DNA from: DUZB01 sp963747555
GTDB taxonomy: Bacteria; Desulfobacterota; DSM-4660; Desulfatiglandales; Desulfatiglandaceae
Direction: 5' to 3'
DNA length: 64,000 nucleotides
Assembly (NCBI GenBank): GCA_963747555.1
Contig: CAVVFZ010000034.1
Span: 372,001-436,000, forward strand
The notes beneath the pieces are model-generated. The model did no database searches. It saw only the letters and a program-made list of their open reading frames with translations, and had not been told where the DNA came from. This document shows positions 8,492 to 17,860 of this stretch, one piece after another (position 1 is the stretch's first letter; each line of letters begins with the position of its first letter). The position numbers and the translations under genes are program-made.

Positions 8492-9799
8492 ATGGAAAAA
8501 TATGTCGAACCGGCATTTTTGCTCTCTCAACTATCGTCTCTGTGGCATTGGTTTATCCAAAATGCCCTGACCATCACAACACTGCTTGAATTTGCCGTCA
8601 TTGCCTTTGGATTGCTGATGGCAGCTCTTTTCGCTCATCCCGTGAAAAAGCAACTGCGGCGTCTCCTTGAAACCCGGGACTGGACCGATCGATTCCAGGG
8701 GAAATTACTCACGGCATTTTTGCCTCTCATTACCTATGCCCTTGGCATTCTTATCCTCTGGATCGGCATAAAGACTTTGAACAAATATGAAATGCCTGCA
8801 TCTTTGGTCCACACTGGTGCTCGCCTTCTGACGGCCTGGCTCATCATTCGATTCACTACCGCCATGCTGCGGGACTCCAGATGGTCTCGACTGCTGTCCA
8901 TCACCGCCTGGTGCGTTGCAGCGCTTCACATTCTTAATCTGCTTGGCCCTACAATCCAGTTGTTAGACCAGCTGGCCGTCACCCTTGGAGGTGTTAGGAT
9001 TTCAATTCTGTTACTGATCAAGGGCGTTATTGTATTCACCGTGCTCCTCAAACTGGCTTACGGTGCTTCCGCGCTTTTGGAAAAACGCCTGTCGAGTTTT
9101 GAAGAACTTACCCCATCAGTCCAGGTGCTTTTGACCAAGGCGCTGAAGGTCACGCTTTTGACGGTAGCTGTGGTCGCGGCCTTAGGCAGCCTGGGTATTA
9201 ATCTTTCGGCCTTTGCTTTCATCGGCGGCACCATTGGTGTGGGCATCGGCTTCGGTTTGCAGAAGGTTGTCTCAAATTTGGTATGCGGCGTGATCCTGCT
9301 TTTGGACAAATCGATTAAACCTGGAGACGTGATTGAAGTGGGCGACAGCTACGGCAGGATTCAGTCTCTGGGGGCCCGTTATGTATCGGTGGTAACGCGC
9401 GACAGGTTTGAATACCTGATACCCAACGAGGATTTGATCACACAGCAGGTGATCAACTGGTCCTTTACCGATCGTCTTGTCAGGTTGAAAATAGGGGTGG
9501 GTGTTTCCTACAATGTGGACATTCACAAGGCCATGGATTTAATGATACAGGCCGCCCGGGGGGTCGATCGTGTATTAAAAATACCGGGACCGGTTTGCCA
9601 GCTCAAGAATTTTGGCGACAGCTCGGTGGACCTTGAGTTGCGTATCTGGATCGGGGATCCCGAAAACGGGATTTCCAATGTGGCCAGTGCCATTCGTCTG
9701 GCTGTATGGGATGTTTTTAAGGAAGAGCATATCGAGATACCGTTTCCCCAGCGTGACGTCCACGTAAAGACATTGCCGAATACCTCCGCAGCTAAGTGA
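8492..9799 (+). CDS. MscS-family mechanosensitive ion channel
   Basis: A 435-residue inner-membrane protein. Residues 1-210 contain several hydrophobic helices beyond the three of E. coli MscS. The pore helix (FAFIGGTIGVGIGFGLQKVV, about residues 235-255) is followed by the beta domain signature KPGDVIEVGD ... YLIPNEDLITQQVINWS. The family releases solutes when membrane tension rises. The ATG at 8492 follows AAAGGA. No close partner gene is present. Conserved Gly/Ala packing residues in the pore helix support a functional channel. Confidence 0.92.
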   Translation: MEKYVEPAFLLSQLSSLWHWFIQNALTITTLLEFAVIAFGLLMAALFAHPVKKQLRRLLETRDWTDRFQGKLLTAFLPLITYALGILILWIGIKTLNKYEMPASLVHTGARLLTAWLIIRFTTAMLRDSRWSRLLSITAWCVAALHILNLLGPTIQLLDQLAVTLGGVRISILLLIKGVIVFTVLLKLAYGASALLEKRLSSFEELTPSVQVLLTKALKVTLLTVAVVAALGSLGINLSAFAFIGGTIGVGIGFGLQKVVSNLVCGVILLLDKSIKPGDVIEVGDSYGRIQSLGARYVSVVTRDRFEYLIPNEDLITQQVINWSFTDRLVRLKIGVGVSYNVDIHKAMDLMIQAARGVDRVLKIPGPVCQLKNFGDSSVDLELRIWIGDPENGISNVASAIRLAVWDVFKEEHIEIPFPQRDVHVKTLPNTSAAK

Positions 9800-9909
9800 T
9801 TCAAATTGTTTTCTTTACACGTTGATGTTCTTCCAGTCCTTGAGAGCATCCCCCTTTACAGATACCGGTTTATGGTTTAAGAATCCGTAGACCGTGAACC
9901 GTGGCCAGT

Positions 9910-10962
9910 TCACTCCCGACAAAGGGGATGCACATATTCCCTGCCAAGATAGTTTTTGGCGCACAGGGTATCTCCTTCCATCCGCACTATGTATTCCGGC
10001 AAAAGGGGGATTTTTCCGCCGCCACCCAGCAGATCCACTGCAAAATGGGGGATGCATAAACCGGATGTATGCCCCTGCAGGGCGTACATGATCTCCATCG
10101 CCCTCTTGAGAGGGGTCCAGAAATGAGCCGTTCCCCTCGCCGGATCGGCTTGAAATAGGTAATAGGGACGAACCCGGATCATCAGGAGCTTCTGCATCAA
10201 CTCTTTCATGACCTCGGGATTGTCGTTTACTCCCTTAAGCAGCACGGTCTGGCAATTGAGAGGAATCCCCCCGTTAGCCAAAAGATTGCAGGCGGACGAT
10301 GCTTCAGGGGTTATCTCCATTGGATGGTTGAAGTGGGTGTTAATATACAATGGGTGAAACCCGCTCAGCATGGCAACCAGTTCCGAAGTCACCCTCTGAG
10401 GGAGCGTGCAGGGGACCCTGGTGCCTATCCGGATGATTTGGACATGCGAAATGGCACGTATCTCGGCTAAAATTCCATGAAGTTCCCGGTCGCTCAAAAG
10501 AAGCGGATCTCCTCCTGACAGGAGGACATCCCGGATCTCCGGACGCGCCTTTATATAAGAAATGCCGTCCTTTATGGACTCTCTCGTAACCATGGAAGCC
10601 CGTCCGACCTTCCTTTTCCTGTTGCAGAACCGGCAGTACATAGCACATCTGGAGGATATGAGGAAAAGCACGCGATCGGGATACCGGTGCGTCAACCCGA
10701 GAACCGGTGAACTTTCTTCTTCGTTCAATGGGTCTTCATGGCCTTGCGGGAGGCTTATCTCTTCCGTCCTCGGAACACATTGAAGAAATATGGGATCATC
10801 TTTGCTCTTTATCAACCCAAGATAATAAGGGTTGATCCGCATGGGATATCTTTCCACAACGGATTCCAGCAATTCCCTTTTCGCGCCAAATTCAGCAGGA
10901 AGATCCTCTATCGAACGGACACTGCGAGAGAGGAGAGTCTCCCATAACGATAGGTTGCCCAA
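9910..10962 (-). CDS. KamA family radical SAM protein (lysine 2,3-aminomutase-like)
   Basis: A 350-residue radical SAM enzyme. The [4Fe-4S] cluster motif is C106-x3-C110-x2-C113 in SSRCAMYCRFCNRKRK. The GGDPLLLSD segment follows, and near the C-terminus GGGGKIPLLPEY holds the Lys expected to bind PLP. These are the hallmarks of lysine/glutamate 2,3-aminomutases; the related EpmB acts on lysine used to modify EF-P. The protein is shorter than clostridial lysine 2,3-aminomutase (about 416) and lacks its C-terminal zinc-binding extension, so a KamA-like or EpmB-like role is possible. The PRC-barrel gene ends 9 bases upstream, so the two are probably one transcript. Confidence 0.88.
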   Translation of the reverse strand: MGNLSLWETLLSRSVRSIEDLPAEFGAKRELLESVVERYPMRINPYYLGLIKSKDDPIFLQCVPRTEEISLPQGHEDPLNEEESSPVLGLTHRYPDRVLFLISSRCAMYCRFCNRKRKVGRASMVTRESIKDGISYIKARPEIRDVLLSGGDPLLLSDRELHGILAEIRAISHVQIIRIGTRVPCTLPQRVTSELVAMLSGFHPLYINTHFNHPMEITPEASSACNLLANGGIPLNCQTVLLKGVNDNPEVMKELMQKLLMIRVRPYYLFQADPARGTAHFWTPLKRAMEIMYALQGHTSGLCIPHFAVDLLGGGGKIPLLPEYIVRMEGDTLCAKNYLGREYVHPLCRE

Positions 10963-10971
10963 AGGATACGC

Positions 10972-11571
10972 TTAGCCTTCCCTTTCCTTGAGATCAACCA
11001 CAGGAAGCTGTTCAACGGCTTCCTTATCAATTTTCAGGATCACCTTTTTCTCTTCGTAACGATCGATGGAAGAGACGGGAATCAGGACATCCTTCTTCCC
11101 CCAAAGATGCCCTTCTTTCAGGATAAGGTGTGTGATCCGTCCGCTCTTTTTTTCCACGAGAAGTTCATCAACCGTGCCCACACGCCCGTCAGTGGCCTCC
11201 ACCACAGCCTTTTTGTGCAGCGAAACAGAGCCTCCCGGCACCGCCTCATGCTCCACAAAAACGGCAGCAGGGGTCCCGATGTCCCAACCGGCCCTCTCGG
11301 CCATATACAGGGTAATATTCGAAGGGATGTATTCCTCCTGAATGAAATTTTTCATCTTATCAAATCTTTTCCTGTCAAAAGAAAGGAAGATGGTTTCGGG
11401 AGTCGCATCCTTCACCTGACGCTCCGGAACAAGCCTCATGGTATTTTCCAGATCGTTGCTCCTCACCACAAGATGCGTAACCCTTTTCGTAACCGGATTA
11501 AAAATAATATTTTCCACCCGGCCTACTCGCCCGTCCGTGCACTCCACATGGGCGTTCAACGCTATATCCAT
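10972..11571 (-). CDS. Protein with two PRC-barrel domains
   Basis: A 199-residue protein made of two PRC-barrel repeats: residues about 1-75 (ALNAHVECTDGRVGRVENII ... THLVVRS) and about 110-190 (VSLHKKAVVEATDGRVGTVDE ... THLILKE). The shared DGRVG(R/T)V and (R)(V/I)THL motifs mark the repeat. PRC-barrels occur in photosynthetic reaction centres and in RimM, and serve as protein-protein or protein-RNA adaptors. Function here is unknown. No signal or membrane segment is present. It lies directly upstream of the aminomutase gene and is probably cotranscribed. Confidence 0.85.
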   Translation of the reverse strand: MDIALNAHVECTDGRVGRVENIIFNPVTKRVTHLVVRSNDLENTMRLVPERQVKDATPETIFLSFDRKRFDKMKNFIQEEYIPSNITLYMAERAGWDIGTPAAVFVEHEAVPGGSVSLHKKAVVEATDGRVGTVDELLVEKKSGRITHLILKEGHLWGKKDVLIPVSSIDRYEEKKVILKIDKEAVEQLPVVDLKEREG

Positions 11572-11941
11572 ACGATTACCCTCCCAATAGATGAATCAAA
11601 CCAACTCATAAAAAGATTCCTTGAAAATTGAACATTGATCGATGTTTCCTTTTGAATTCACTAAAGACCTGTTCACCGGAATACTCACTACCGGATCGAG
11701 GATCGTGCGCTGCCGCGTAACGTAGCCCAATATTGCATTTAAATCAAGCATGCTCGGCAATTCTCACGCTGAAATATTTTTTCGCTAAAAGCGCCCTTTC
11801 CCGCAGTTCATGGTGAAGCACTCCGGCGACCCTTTCACACCCACCCGTAGCTTTGACATTGACAAGCCCTTCCTTCTATTTCTATGATGAATTTTAAAAA
11901 ATCCTTCATCCACAAACTTACATTTTTTGAGGAAACCGCGC
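11572..11941. other. Intergenic region between divergent genes, holds a promoter
   Basis: About 370 bases between the PRC-barrel gene (minus) and the patatin gene (plus). A good promoter pair sits at its right end. No gene or stable hairpin with T-run was seen elsewhere. Confidence 0.5.
11859..11888 (+). promoter_or_regulatory. Putative sigma-70 promoter for the patatin gene
   Basis: TTGACA at 11859-11864 and TATGAT at 11883-11888, 18 bases apart, match the -35 and -10 consensus 6/6 and 5/6. A second TTGACA directly precedes the first (11853-11858). The start codon at 11942 would have a leader of about 45 bases. Confidence 0.55.
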
Positions 11942-12799
11942 ATGAAATCGGGATCGAAAATGAAACCTTTACCAAGGCTGGGCATTGCTTTTTCCTCCGG
12001 ATTTTTCGGCTTTTTCGCCCATGCCGGGTTTCTTGCGGGAATCAGGGAGAGCGGAATCACCCCTTCCGCCTATACAGGTGCGAGTTCCGGAGCCATCGTG
12101 GCGGCCATGGCGGCCTCGGGGATGAACGACCAAGCGATAAAAGAAATGCTCTTTAGCGTCAAAAAATCCGATTTCTGGGATCCCGAGCCCTTGCACACTG
12201 TCCTCTCCCGTGCGGCGCGGTTTTTTAAGGGCTATACCGGATACCTGAGAGGCGACAGCTTCGCCTCCCTGCTGAGCAGACTGCCGGTGAAGCGCATAGA
12301 GGATTGCATGACGCCTCTTGGAATCGCCGCGACGGATTTGACCCGAAAAAAGGGCGTTATCCTTACCACGGGGAATCTTGCAAAGGCCGTTCAGGCATCA
12401 GGATCCGTCCCCATGCTTTTTAAACCGGTTTCCATCGATGGATCTCTATATATAGATGGAGGAGTAGTCGGGAAGGCCCCTGTAAAGGCCCTGACGGAGC
12501 TGTCCGATCCGGATATGATCCTTGTCCATTATGTCTCCTCGGGAAATTTGAAAAGCCCTCCCGATTCTTTTTTGAAAAAAAAATTTACGCCCTGGCTCAT
12601 CCAGCATCTTGCCGTAAACATCGCCCGCGGGGAAGCCTACCGGATGGAGCTGGAAATGGTTCGGAACACAGGCCTGAAAGTGGTGGAGGTAAACGTCGGC
12701 GCGGCTTCCGTCGGCCCCAACACCCTCTTTAAGGGCGCCGAGGCGTACGACAAAGCAAGGACGGAAGGACAGAAACTGGGGGCAAATCTGTTTTCATGA
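11942..12799 (+). CDS. Patatin-like phospholipase/acyl hydrolase
   Basis: A 285-residue protein with the patatin Ser-Asp dyad. The nucleophile lies in the GxSxG motif of YTGASSGAIVAAMA near residue 45, and the Asp in YIDGGVVGKAPVKAL. The glycine-rich oxyanion region is represented by LGIAFSSGFFGFFAHAGFLAGI. The family hydrolyses phospholipids or other acyl esters. No signal peptide is clear, so it is probably cytoplasmic. The ATG at 11942 is chosen because GAGGAA lies 7 bases upstream. The PLP-enzyme gene follows after about 50 bases on the same strand. Confidence 0.88.
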   Translation: MKSGSKMKPLPRLGIAFSSGFFGFFAHAGFLAGIRESGITPSAYTGASSGAIVAAMAASGMNDQAIKEMLFSVKKSDFWDPEPLHTVLSRAARFFKGYTGYLRGDSFASLLSRLPVKRIEDCMTPLGIAATDLTRKKGVILTTGNLAKAVQASGSVPMLFKPVSIDGSLYIDGGVVGKAPVKALTELSDPDMILVHYVSSGNLKSPPDSFLKKKFTPWLIQHLAVNIARGEAYRMELEMVRNTGLKVVEVNVGAASVGPNTLFKGAEAYDKARTEGQKLGANLFS

Positions 12800-12850
12800 T
12801 GGCCCTTCACCTGACTCTAACGTTACCGCTAATCCACGGAGGAATCTCCC

Positions 12851-14011
12851 ATGAAAAAGACGACCCAACATATGGAGACAAAATTGATTCATGCCGGCGA
12901 GCCCAAGCCTCTCATTTGCGGCGCCGTCGCCATGCCCATCTTTCAATCGGCAACCTATGAATATTCCGGTGAAAGCAGCTATCACGACATCAAATATATT
13001 CGCCTGAACAACACGCCGAATCATCTCCTGCTTTCCGAAAAACTGGCCGCAATCGAAAATGCCGAAACCTCCGTCGTTGCCGCCAGCGGTATGGCCGCCA
13101 TTTCCACGACCCTTCTGGCCCTTCTGAGTGCAGGAGATCACTTTCTTGCCCAAAATTGTCTCTATGGAGGAACGCACGACCTCATCACAAAAGACCTCCC
13201 GTCCCTGGGAATCAGCGTTGATTTTATTGATGCCGATGCTCCGGAGACCTGGGCCGGCAAATTACAACCGACGACCAAGCTTGTGTATATGGAGGCGCTC
13301 ACCAATCCCCTGCTTCAAGTGGGCGATCACCGCGCCCTAATAGCGTTTTGCAAGTCCCACGGACTGCTTTCCCTCATAGATAATACTTTTCCCACGCCGG
13401 TCAATTTTCGCCCCATCGATCTGGGATACGACATCTCCATCCACAGCGGCACAAAATATCTTAACGGGCATTCCGATATTGTGGCGGGCGCCGTCATCGG
13501 GCCTTCCCACCTCATCCGCAAGGTCACCCACAAGCTCAATCACCTGGGTGGGGCCTTAGATCCCCACGCATGCTTCCTTCTCGACCGGGGCTTGAAAACC
13601 CTGGCCGTGAGGATGAAACATCACAATAAAAGCGCCATGGATATCGCCCGCTTTCTTGGGAACCACAAGAGAGTCGAGAAGGTCAACTATCCCGGGCTGG
13701 AAAGCCATCCCCAACACCATCGAGCGAAAGAGCTTTTTGACGGTTTTGGCGGCATGCTGAGCTTTGAGTTAACCGGCGGCGTCGAAACGGCTGACGCATT
13801 TATCCGTCGCCTGACAATTCCCATATGCGCACCCAGCCTGGGAGGGGTGGAAAGCCTCATCACACGGCCTGTAACCACTTCTCACGCTGGTGTTTCCTCT
13901 GAGGATCTTAAGAAATTAGGCATCTCGGACCGGCTTATCCGGCTTTCGGTGGGAATTGAGGCAACGACGGACCTCGTGGAGGATTTTGAGCAGGCCTTAA
14001 GGGGCGTGTAA
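12851..14011 (+). CDS. Cys/Met-metabolism PLP-dependent enzyme (cystathionine gamma-synthase/methionine gamma-lyase family)
   Basis: A 386-residue fold type I PLP enzyme of the Cys/Met metabolism family. SGMAAISTTLLALLSAGDHFL holds the phosphate-binding turn, YMEALTNPLL and SLIDNTFPTP give the conserved Asn and Asp, and HSGTKYLNGHSDIVAG holds the Schiff-base Lys. TRPVTTSHAGV matches the substrate carboxylate-binding region. Family members include cystathionine gamma-synthase, cystathionine lyases, O-acetylhomoserine sulfhydrylase and methionine gamma-lyase, and these cannot be separated reliably by eye. An AGGAGGAAT site precedes the ATG. Confidence 0.87.
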   Translation: MKKTTQHMETKLIHAGEPKPLICGAVAMPIFQSATYEYSGESSYHDIKYIRLNNTPNHLLLSEKLAAIENAETSVVAASGMAAISTTLLALLSAGDHFLAQNCLYGGTHDLITKDLPSLGISVDFIDADAPETWAGKLQPTTKLVYMEALTNPLLQVGDHRALIAFCKSHGLLSLIDNTFPTPVNFRPIDLGYDISIHSGTKYLNGHSDIVAGAVIGPSHLIRKVTHKLNHLGGALDPHACFLLDRGLKTLAVRMKHHNKSAMDIARFLGNHKRVEKVNYPGLESHPQHHRAKELFDGFGGMLSFELTGGVETADAFIRRLTIPICAPSLGGVESLITRPVTTSHAGVSSEDLKKLGISDRLIRLSVGIEATTDLVEDFEQALRGV

Positions 14012-14020
14012 GAACGGCCG

Positions 14021-15241
14021 TCATGCATCCTTTCTAAAGACGATTTCCAGAAGCGAAACGTCGTCGTCGAAGGCATCTTTCTCTTTGAGAGCCGCCACTC
14101 TTTTCATAATATCTCCTACCACCGCATTTTCTTGGAGAGCCACATCGCCCACGGTTCTGATGAAATCATCCAGCATCCACATCTCCCCGTCAGGCTTTCG
14201 TATCTCATAGGCCCCGTCGCTGTAGATATAAATTTTTGTAAAGGGCATCAGCTTAATTTCCTCATCCCTGTATTTCTGGTCAGGCATACCGCCGATGATA
14301 ACGCCACCGGATTCAAGTCTCATGACTTCCGCTGACTCCCGGGATGCGCCCATCACAGCCACGGGAGGAGGGTGTCCCCCACTAGCAAACTTCAGGACGT
14401 TGTTTCTTTTTTGATAAACACCATACCAGACGGTAGAAAACATATCATTGTGCTGCTCCATCTGATACACCTCATTCAGGCCGCTCAAAACAGCCCCGGG
14501 ATCTCGAAAATCCACGCCATGCAGAGTCTGGGATCGCAGCGTGTTGAGCACGGAAACAGAGAGAAGCGCGGCTCCCACGCCATGACCACAGACATCCAGG
14601 AGATACATGGCGAAATGATCGACGTCAATCCAATGATACCCGAAAGCATCCCCCCCCAGGGACGTGGAGGGAATAAATATATAGTCGGTTTTGATGGGGC
14701 CGTGAATTCTTTCGGGAAGAAGGGACTGCACATACCTTGCGGCCTGGTCCAGTTCATTGACGAGCAACTGACGGCTCTCAAACAGGGCTTCATAGGCCTC
14801 GTTTCGTTGAAGCATCATGATATAGGCATTGGAATGGTATCGTATCCTCGCAATCAACTCGATCTTGTCCGGCAGTTTCACAAGGTAATCATTGGCCCCC
14901 AGCGAGAAGGCCTCTGCCTTGGTAACCGCCTCTTCTCTGGAAGAAAGGACGATCAGTGGGATTTCACGGAGCTTTTTATCGGCGCGGAAATATCTCACAA
15001 GGGTCAGCCCGTCGATCTCGGGCATGATCAGGTCCTGCAAAATGACCGTGGGATGGTTTTCCATGGCCATCCGCATGGCCTGTGAGGGGTCCTGGCAATA
15101 AACAAACTGGATATCCTTTTCTTCTGCAAGCATCCTGCGAACAGCCTCCGCGACAATCGCCTGATCGTCGATGAGAAGCACTTTGACCGGATAGGTACGG
15201 AAGTCACCGGATTCCACTGATCCATGATCCAGAGAAATCAT
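14021..15241 (-). CDS. Response regulator: WspR-like receiver plus SpoIIE/PP2C phosphatase
   Basis: A 406-residue protein. Residues 17-140 form a receiver with phospho-Asp D70 (TVILQDLIMPEIDGLT), conserved LSS and VKLP motifs, and a helix ending IRYHSNAYIMMLQRNEAY that closely recalls Pseudomonas WspR. Residues 175-400 form a PP2C-type Ser/Thr phosphatase of the SpoIIE/RsbU class: metal-binding Asp in SLGGDAFGY (D198), LLDVCGHGVGAALLS (D216), YSDGAYE and DDVSLLEI. Such enzymes usually dephosphorylate an anti-sigma antagonist; no STAS or anti-sigma gene is in this window. It is the last gene of the chemosensory operon, 60 bases after the cyclase gene. AAGGAG precedes the ATG. Confidence 0.9.
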   Translation of the reverse strand: MISLDHGSVESGDFRTYPVKVLLIDDQAIVAEAVRRMLAEEKDIQFVYCQDPSQAMRMAMENHPTVILQDLIMPEIDGLTLVRYFRADKKLREIPLIVLSSREEAVTKAEAFSLGANDYLVKLPDKIELIARIRYHSNAYIMMLQRNEAYEALFESRQLLVNELDQAARYVQSLLPERIHGPIKTDYIFIPSTSLGGDAFGYHWIDVDHFAMYLLDVCGHGVGAALLSVSVLNTLRSQTLHGVDFRDPGAVLSGLNEVYQMEQHNDMFSTVWYGVYQKRNNVLKFASGGHPPPVAVMGASRESAEVMRLESGGVIIGGMPDQKYRDEEIKLMPFTKIYIYSDGAYEIRKPDGEMWMLDDFIRTVGDVALQENAVVGDIMKRVAALKEKDAFDDDVSLLEIVFRKDA

Positions 15242-15301
15242 CCTTTAACACTCCTTTGCGTGCCTGCTAAAAAAACCTGCCACGGCATCTCCTTGATCCC
15301 G

Positions 15302-16759
15302 TCACTCATTGCGCGGGATTTGATCCAGAAAGGTTACGGCTTCAGGAGGAATGGAGGTGAAATTGACTCTGAATGTTGGGGGATGTTCCTGAAGGTTCCT
15401 GATGACCTTGGCATAAATGTCGGACGCAGCTTCCTGGCCATCGGAATCAAGCAACGATATTTTCAGGTTTGACAATTTATCAACCGCCACATTTCCGCGA
15501 ATCTCCGCCTCTTTCCCCTTCAGCTTCACCAGAACCCCTCCGTGGAGATCGGCGCCCGAATGCTTTCCTTCCAGGATGGTAAAAAGGATGGATACGGGCG
15601 GTTTCAACTCCTGGAGAACCGTCTCTATCTTTTCAGGCAGAAAGACGTTGAAATCTCCGCGTATGCCACCCACTTCATAAATAGTAATAGGGTTCTTCAC
15701 CCCTTTGGGCATGACCTCGATGCGATCGTCTATCCTGAGAAGATGTTCACCGCATTCCTCCAGGGTGTTTTCCGATATAAAAATCTGGCCTCCCACGGTA
15801 TAGGATTCAATCCGTGCGGTGAGATTGACATTTCGGCCCACCACACCGTATTTCATCCGTTTTTTCGATCCGATGTTCCCAACCACCAGTTGTCCTGAAT
15901 TGATGCCGATCCCCTGATGGACTTCCGGATACCCCTTTTCCCTGCAACGGCGATTTACCTCCGCCATGGCATTCTGCATCTCAATGGCACAGGCCACCGC
16001 GCGCTTGGCATCATTTTCCCGCAACACGGGGGCACCGAAGAGCACAAAAATAGCATCGCCGATAAACTCATCGATCGTCCCCTGATATTTGAGAATGATC
16101 TCCGTCATGGTTTCCAGGTAGATATTGATGATGCTGACCACATCCTCGGCCGGAAGCCTCTCACCGATGGCGGTAAATCCTCGAAGGTCCGTCATCATGA
16201 TCGTGACAAAGCGCTTTTCTCCTCCCAGGGCAGAGCCTTCAGGAGATTCCAGGATGGAATGGACAATGTCATCGGAGAGATACTGACCGAACGTCTTCCG
16301 AATCACCATATTCGCTTTTTCAAGCTGAATCTGCGCCTCCTTTCTCTGCAGATAGTTGATGTAAGCGTTGGAGTGATAGCGTATGCGTGCGATAATTTCC
16401 AACCGATCGGGCAATTTAACGAGATAGTCGTTGGCCCCCAAGGCAAAGGCCTCGGCTTTTGTGAGGGCTTCCTCCTTGCTCGACAAGACAATGAGAGGAA
16501 CATGCTGGGTTTCAGGATTGGCGCGATAATAACGAACCAGGGTAAGCCCATCTATCTCGGGCATAACCAGATCTTGCAGAATCACCGTCGGGTGAACCCG
16601 GTTGGCCGTCTTTATGGCCTTGGTCGGATCCTGACAATAGTGGAAATCGATATCGCGCTCGGGCGCCAGCATGCGACGGACGGTCTCACCGACGATGTTC
16701 TGATCGTCCACAAGCAGCACAGTGATATGATGGCTTTTCAAGGAAAACGTGTCTGTCAT
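15302..16759 (-). CDS. Response regulator: WspR-like receiver plus class III nucleotide cyclase
   Basis: A 485-residue protein. Residues 12-138 are a WspR-like receiver, phospho-Asp D63, close to that of the PP2C regulator. Residues about 184-365 are a class III cyclase with both metal Asp (MMTDLRGF, D191; EFIGDAIFVLFG, D235). The substrate-specifying positions are not those of classic adenylate cyclases: Glu231 instead of Lys and Gly305 instead of Asp/Thr, with YGVVGRNVNLTARIE. cAMP or cGMP product cannot be assigned. Residues 375-485 are a beta-rich tail of unknown type, loosely PilZ-like but without its RxxxR motif. The ATG at 16759 is preferred over a TTG at 16774 because CAGGAA lies 6 bases upstream. 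Confidence 0.88.
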   Translation of the reverse strand: MTDTFSLKSHHITVLLVDDQNIVGETVRRMLAPERDIDFHYCQDPTKAIKTANRVHPTVILQDLVMPEIDGLTLVRYYRANPETQHVPLIVLSSKEEALTKAEAFALGANDYLVKLPDRLEIIARIRYHSNAYINYLQRKEAQIQLEKANMVIRKTFGQYLSDDIVHSILESPEGSALGGEKRFVTIMMTDLRGFTAIGERLPAEDVVSIINIYLETMTEIILKYQGTIDEFIGDAIFVLFGAPVLRENDAKRAVACAIEMQNAMAEVNRRCREKGYPEVHQGIGINSGQLVVGNIGSKKRMKYGVVGRNVNLTARIESYTVGGQIFISENTLEECGEHLLRIDDRIEVMPKGVKNPITIYEVGGIRGDFNVFLPEKIETVLQELKPPVSILFTILEGKHSGADLHGGVLVKLKGKEAEIRGNVAVDKLSNLKISLLDSDGQEAASDIYAKVIRNLQEHPPTFRVNFTSIPPEAVTFLDQIPRNE

Positions 16760-16770
16760 TTCTGTTCCTG

Positions 16771-17829
16771 TCAACGCAGATTGAGGGCTCTGTTGAATGG
16801 GGATAAAGCCGCCTCGGATTTTTTTTTGAAGAAATCAAGGATGGCCGGCGCAATGCGGCTGATGGGCAGGATATCCACCGCCGCCCCCAGTTCCTTGGCG
16901 GCTTTCGGCATGCCGTACACTACACTGGTGGCCTCGTCCTGCGCTATGGTATACCAACCGGTACTCCTGAGCGCTGCCAGCCCTCTGGCGCCGTCTCTAC
17001 CCATTCCCGTCAGAAGGACTGCGACCCCCTTTTCAGGCCAGTGGCGAGCTACGCTTTCAAAAAAGAGATCTACGGATGGCCGGTAGGGAACCCCTCTGGG
17101 CTCGGCCGTATAAACAAGGGCCAATTCTTCGGTGATAATCAGATGATCGTTGCTCCCTGCCAGAAAAACCGTACCCGGTATCGGTTTGCGGCCATGGGAT
17201 GCAAGAAGCACCTTCAAAGAAGTCTGGGCATCCAGCCAGTTTGCCAGGTTCAGGGAAAACTCGCCGTCAACATGCTGAACGATCACCACCCCCGCAGGCA
17301 GGGAACCGGGAAGCCCCGCAAGCAATTCCGCCAACGCCTTGGGACCACCCGTGGAAGAACCGATGACAATCAGAGGAGGGATATGAAACGGGACAGGCAG
17401 TACCGCGTGCCTTTCCTTGTCAAGAGAGGGTTTTCGTTTCAACCTCCCAATGTTCGAAATTTTTTTCAAGAGCGCAACGGAGTCCTCCTTTGCGGCACTG
17501 TCATCCCCCGAAACAGGTGTATGGATCACGTCCAGGGCCCCATACCCCATGGCCCGGAAGATCCCTGCCGTATTGCCCTCCACGGAAGAGGTGAGCAAAA
17601 GAATCGGACAGGGAGATTTCTCCATGATTCTTCGGGTGGCCTCCACTCCGTCCAGACCGGGCATGACAAGTTGCATCAAAATGAGGTCGGGGTTGTCCGT
17701 GAAAGATAGTTCTATGGCTTCGGATCCACTCCCGGCAAGCCAGGCTATCTCATTCCCCGGAACGCTGAGAATAATCCTTCGGAGAAGCTCAACGGTTTGC
17801 TTCCTATTATCGGCAACGGCAATACGCAT
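16771..17829 (-). CDS. cheB: CheB-type receptor methylesterase with a degenerate receiver
   Basis: A 352-residue protein, the WspF equivalent. The C-terminal methylesterase has the full triad: Ser in IGSSTGGPKALAELL, His in VIVQHVDGEF, Asp in LLTGMGRDGARGL. It would remove methyl groups from the operon's receptors. The N-terminal receiver (residues 1-120) is abnormal: the phospho-acceptor is Gln53 (LILMQLVMPGLDGVEA) and the acidic pair is reduced to ADN. Phosphorylation by CheA is therefore unlikely, and the esterase may be constitutive or controlled by binding. The start MRIAVAD at 17829 is chosen from domain homology; a further upstream start would overlap CheA. Confidence 0.9.
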   Translation of the reverse strand: MRIAVADNRKQTVELLRRIILSVPGNEIAWLAGSGSEAIELSFTDNPDLILMQLVMPGLDGVEATRRIMEKSPCPILLLTSSVEGNTAGIFRAMGYGALDVIHTPVSGDDSAAKEDSVALLKKISNIGRLKRKPSLDKERHAVLPVPFHIPPLIVIGSSTGGPKALAELLAGLPGSLPAGVVIVQHVDGEFSLNLANWLDAQTSLKVLLASHGRKPIPGTVFLAGSNDHLIITEELALVYTAEPRGVPYRPSVDLFFESVARHWPEKGVAVLLTGMGRDGARGLAALRSTGWYTIAQDEATSVVYGMPKAAKELGAAVDILPISRIAPAILDFFKKKSEAALSPFNRALNLR

Positions 17830-17860
17830 GATTAAAATAGAACCCTGCCCAGGAGCAGGA

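Noticed and set aside
15917..17086. 389-codon open frame on the plus strand
   Set aside because: Lies opposite the cyclase and CheB genes, which have clear domains; composition is that of a shadow frame.
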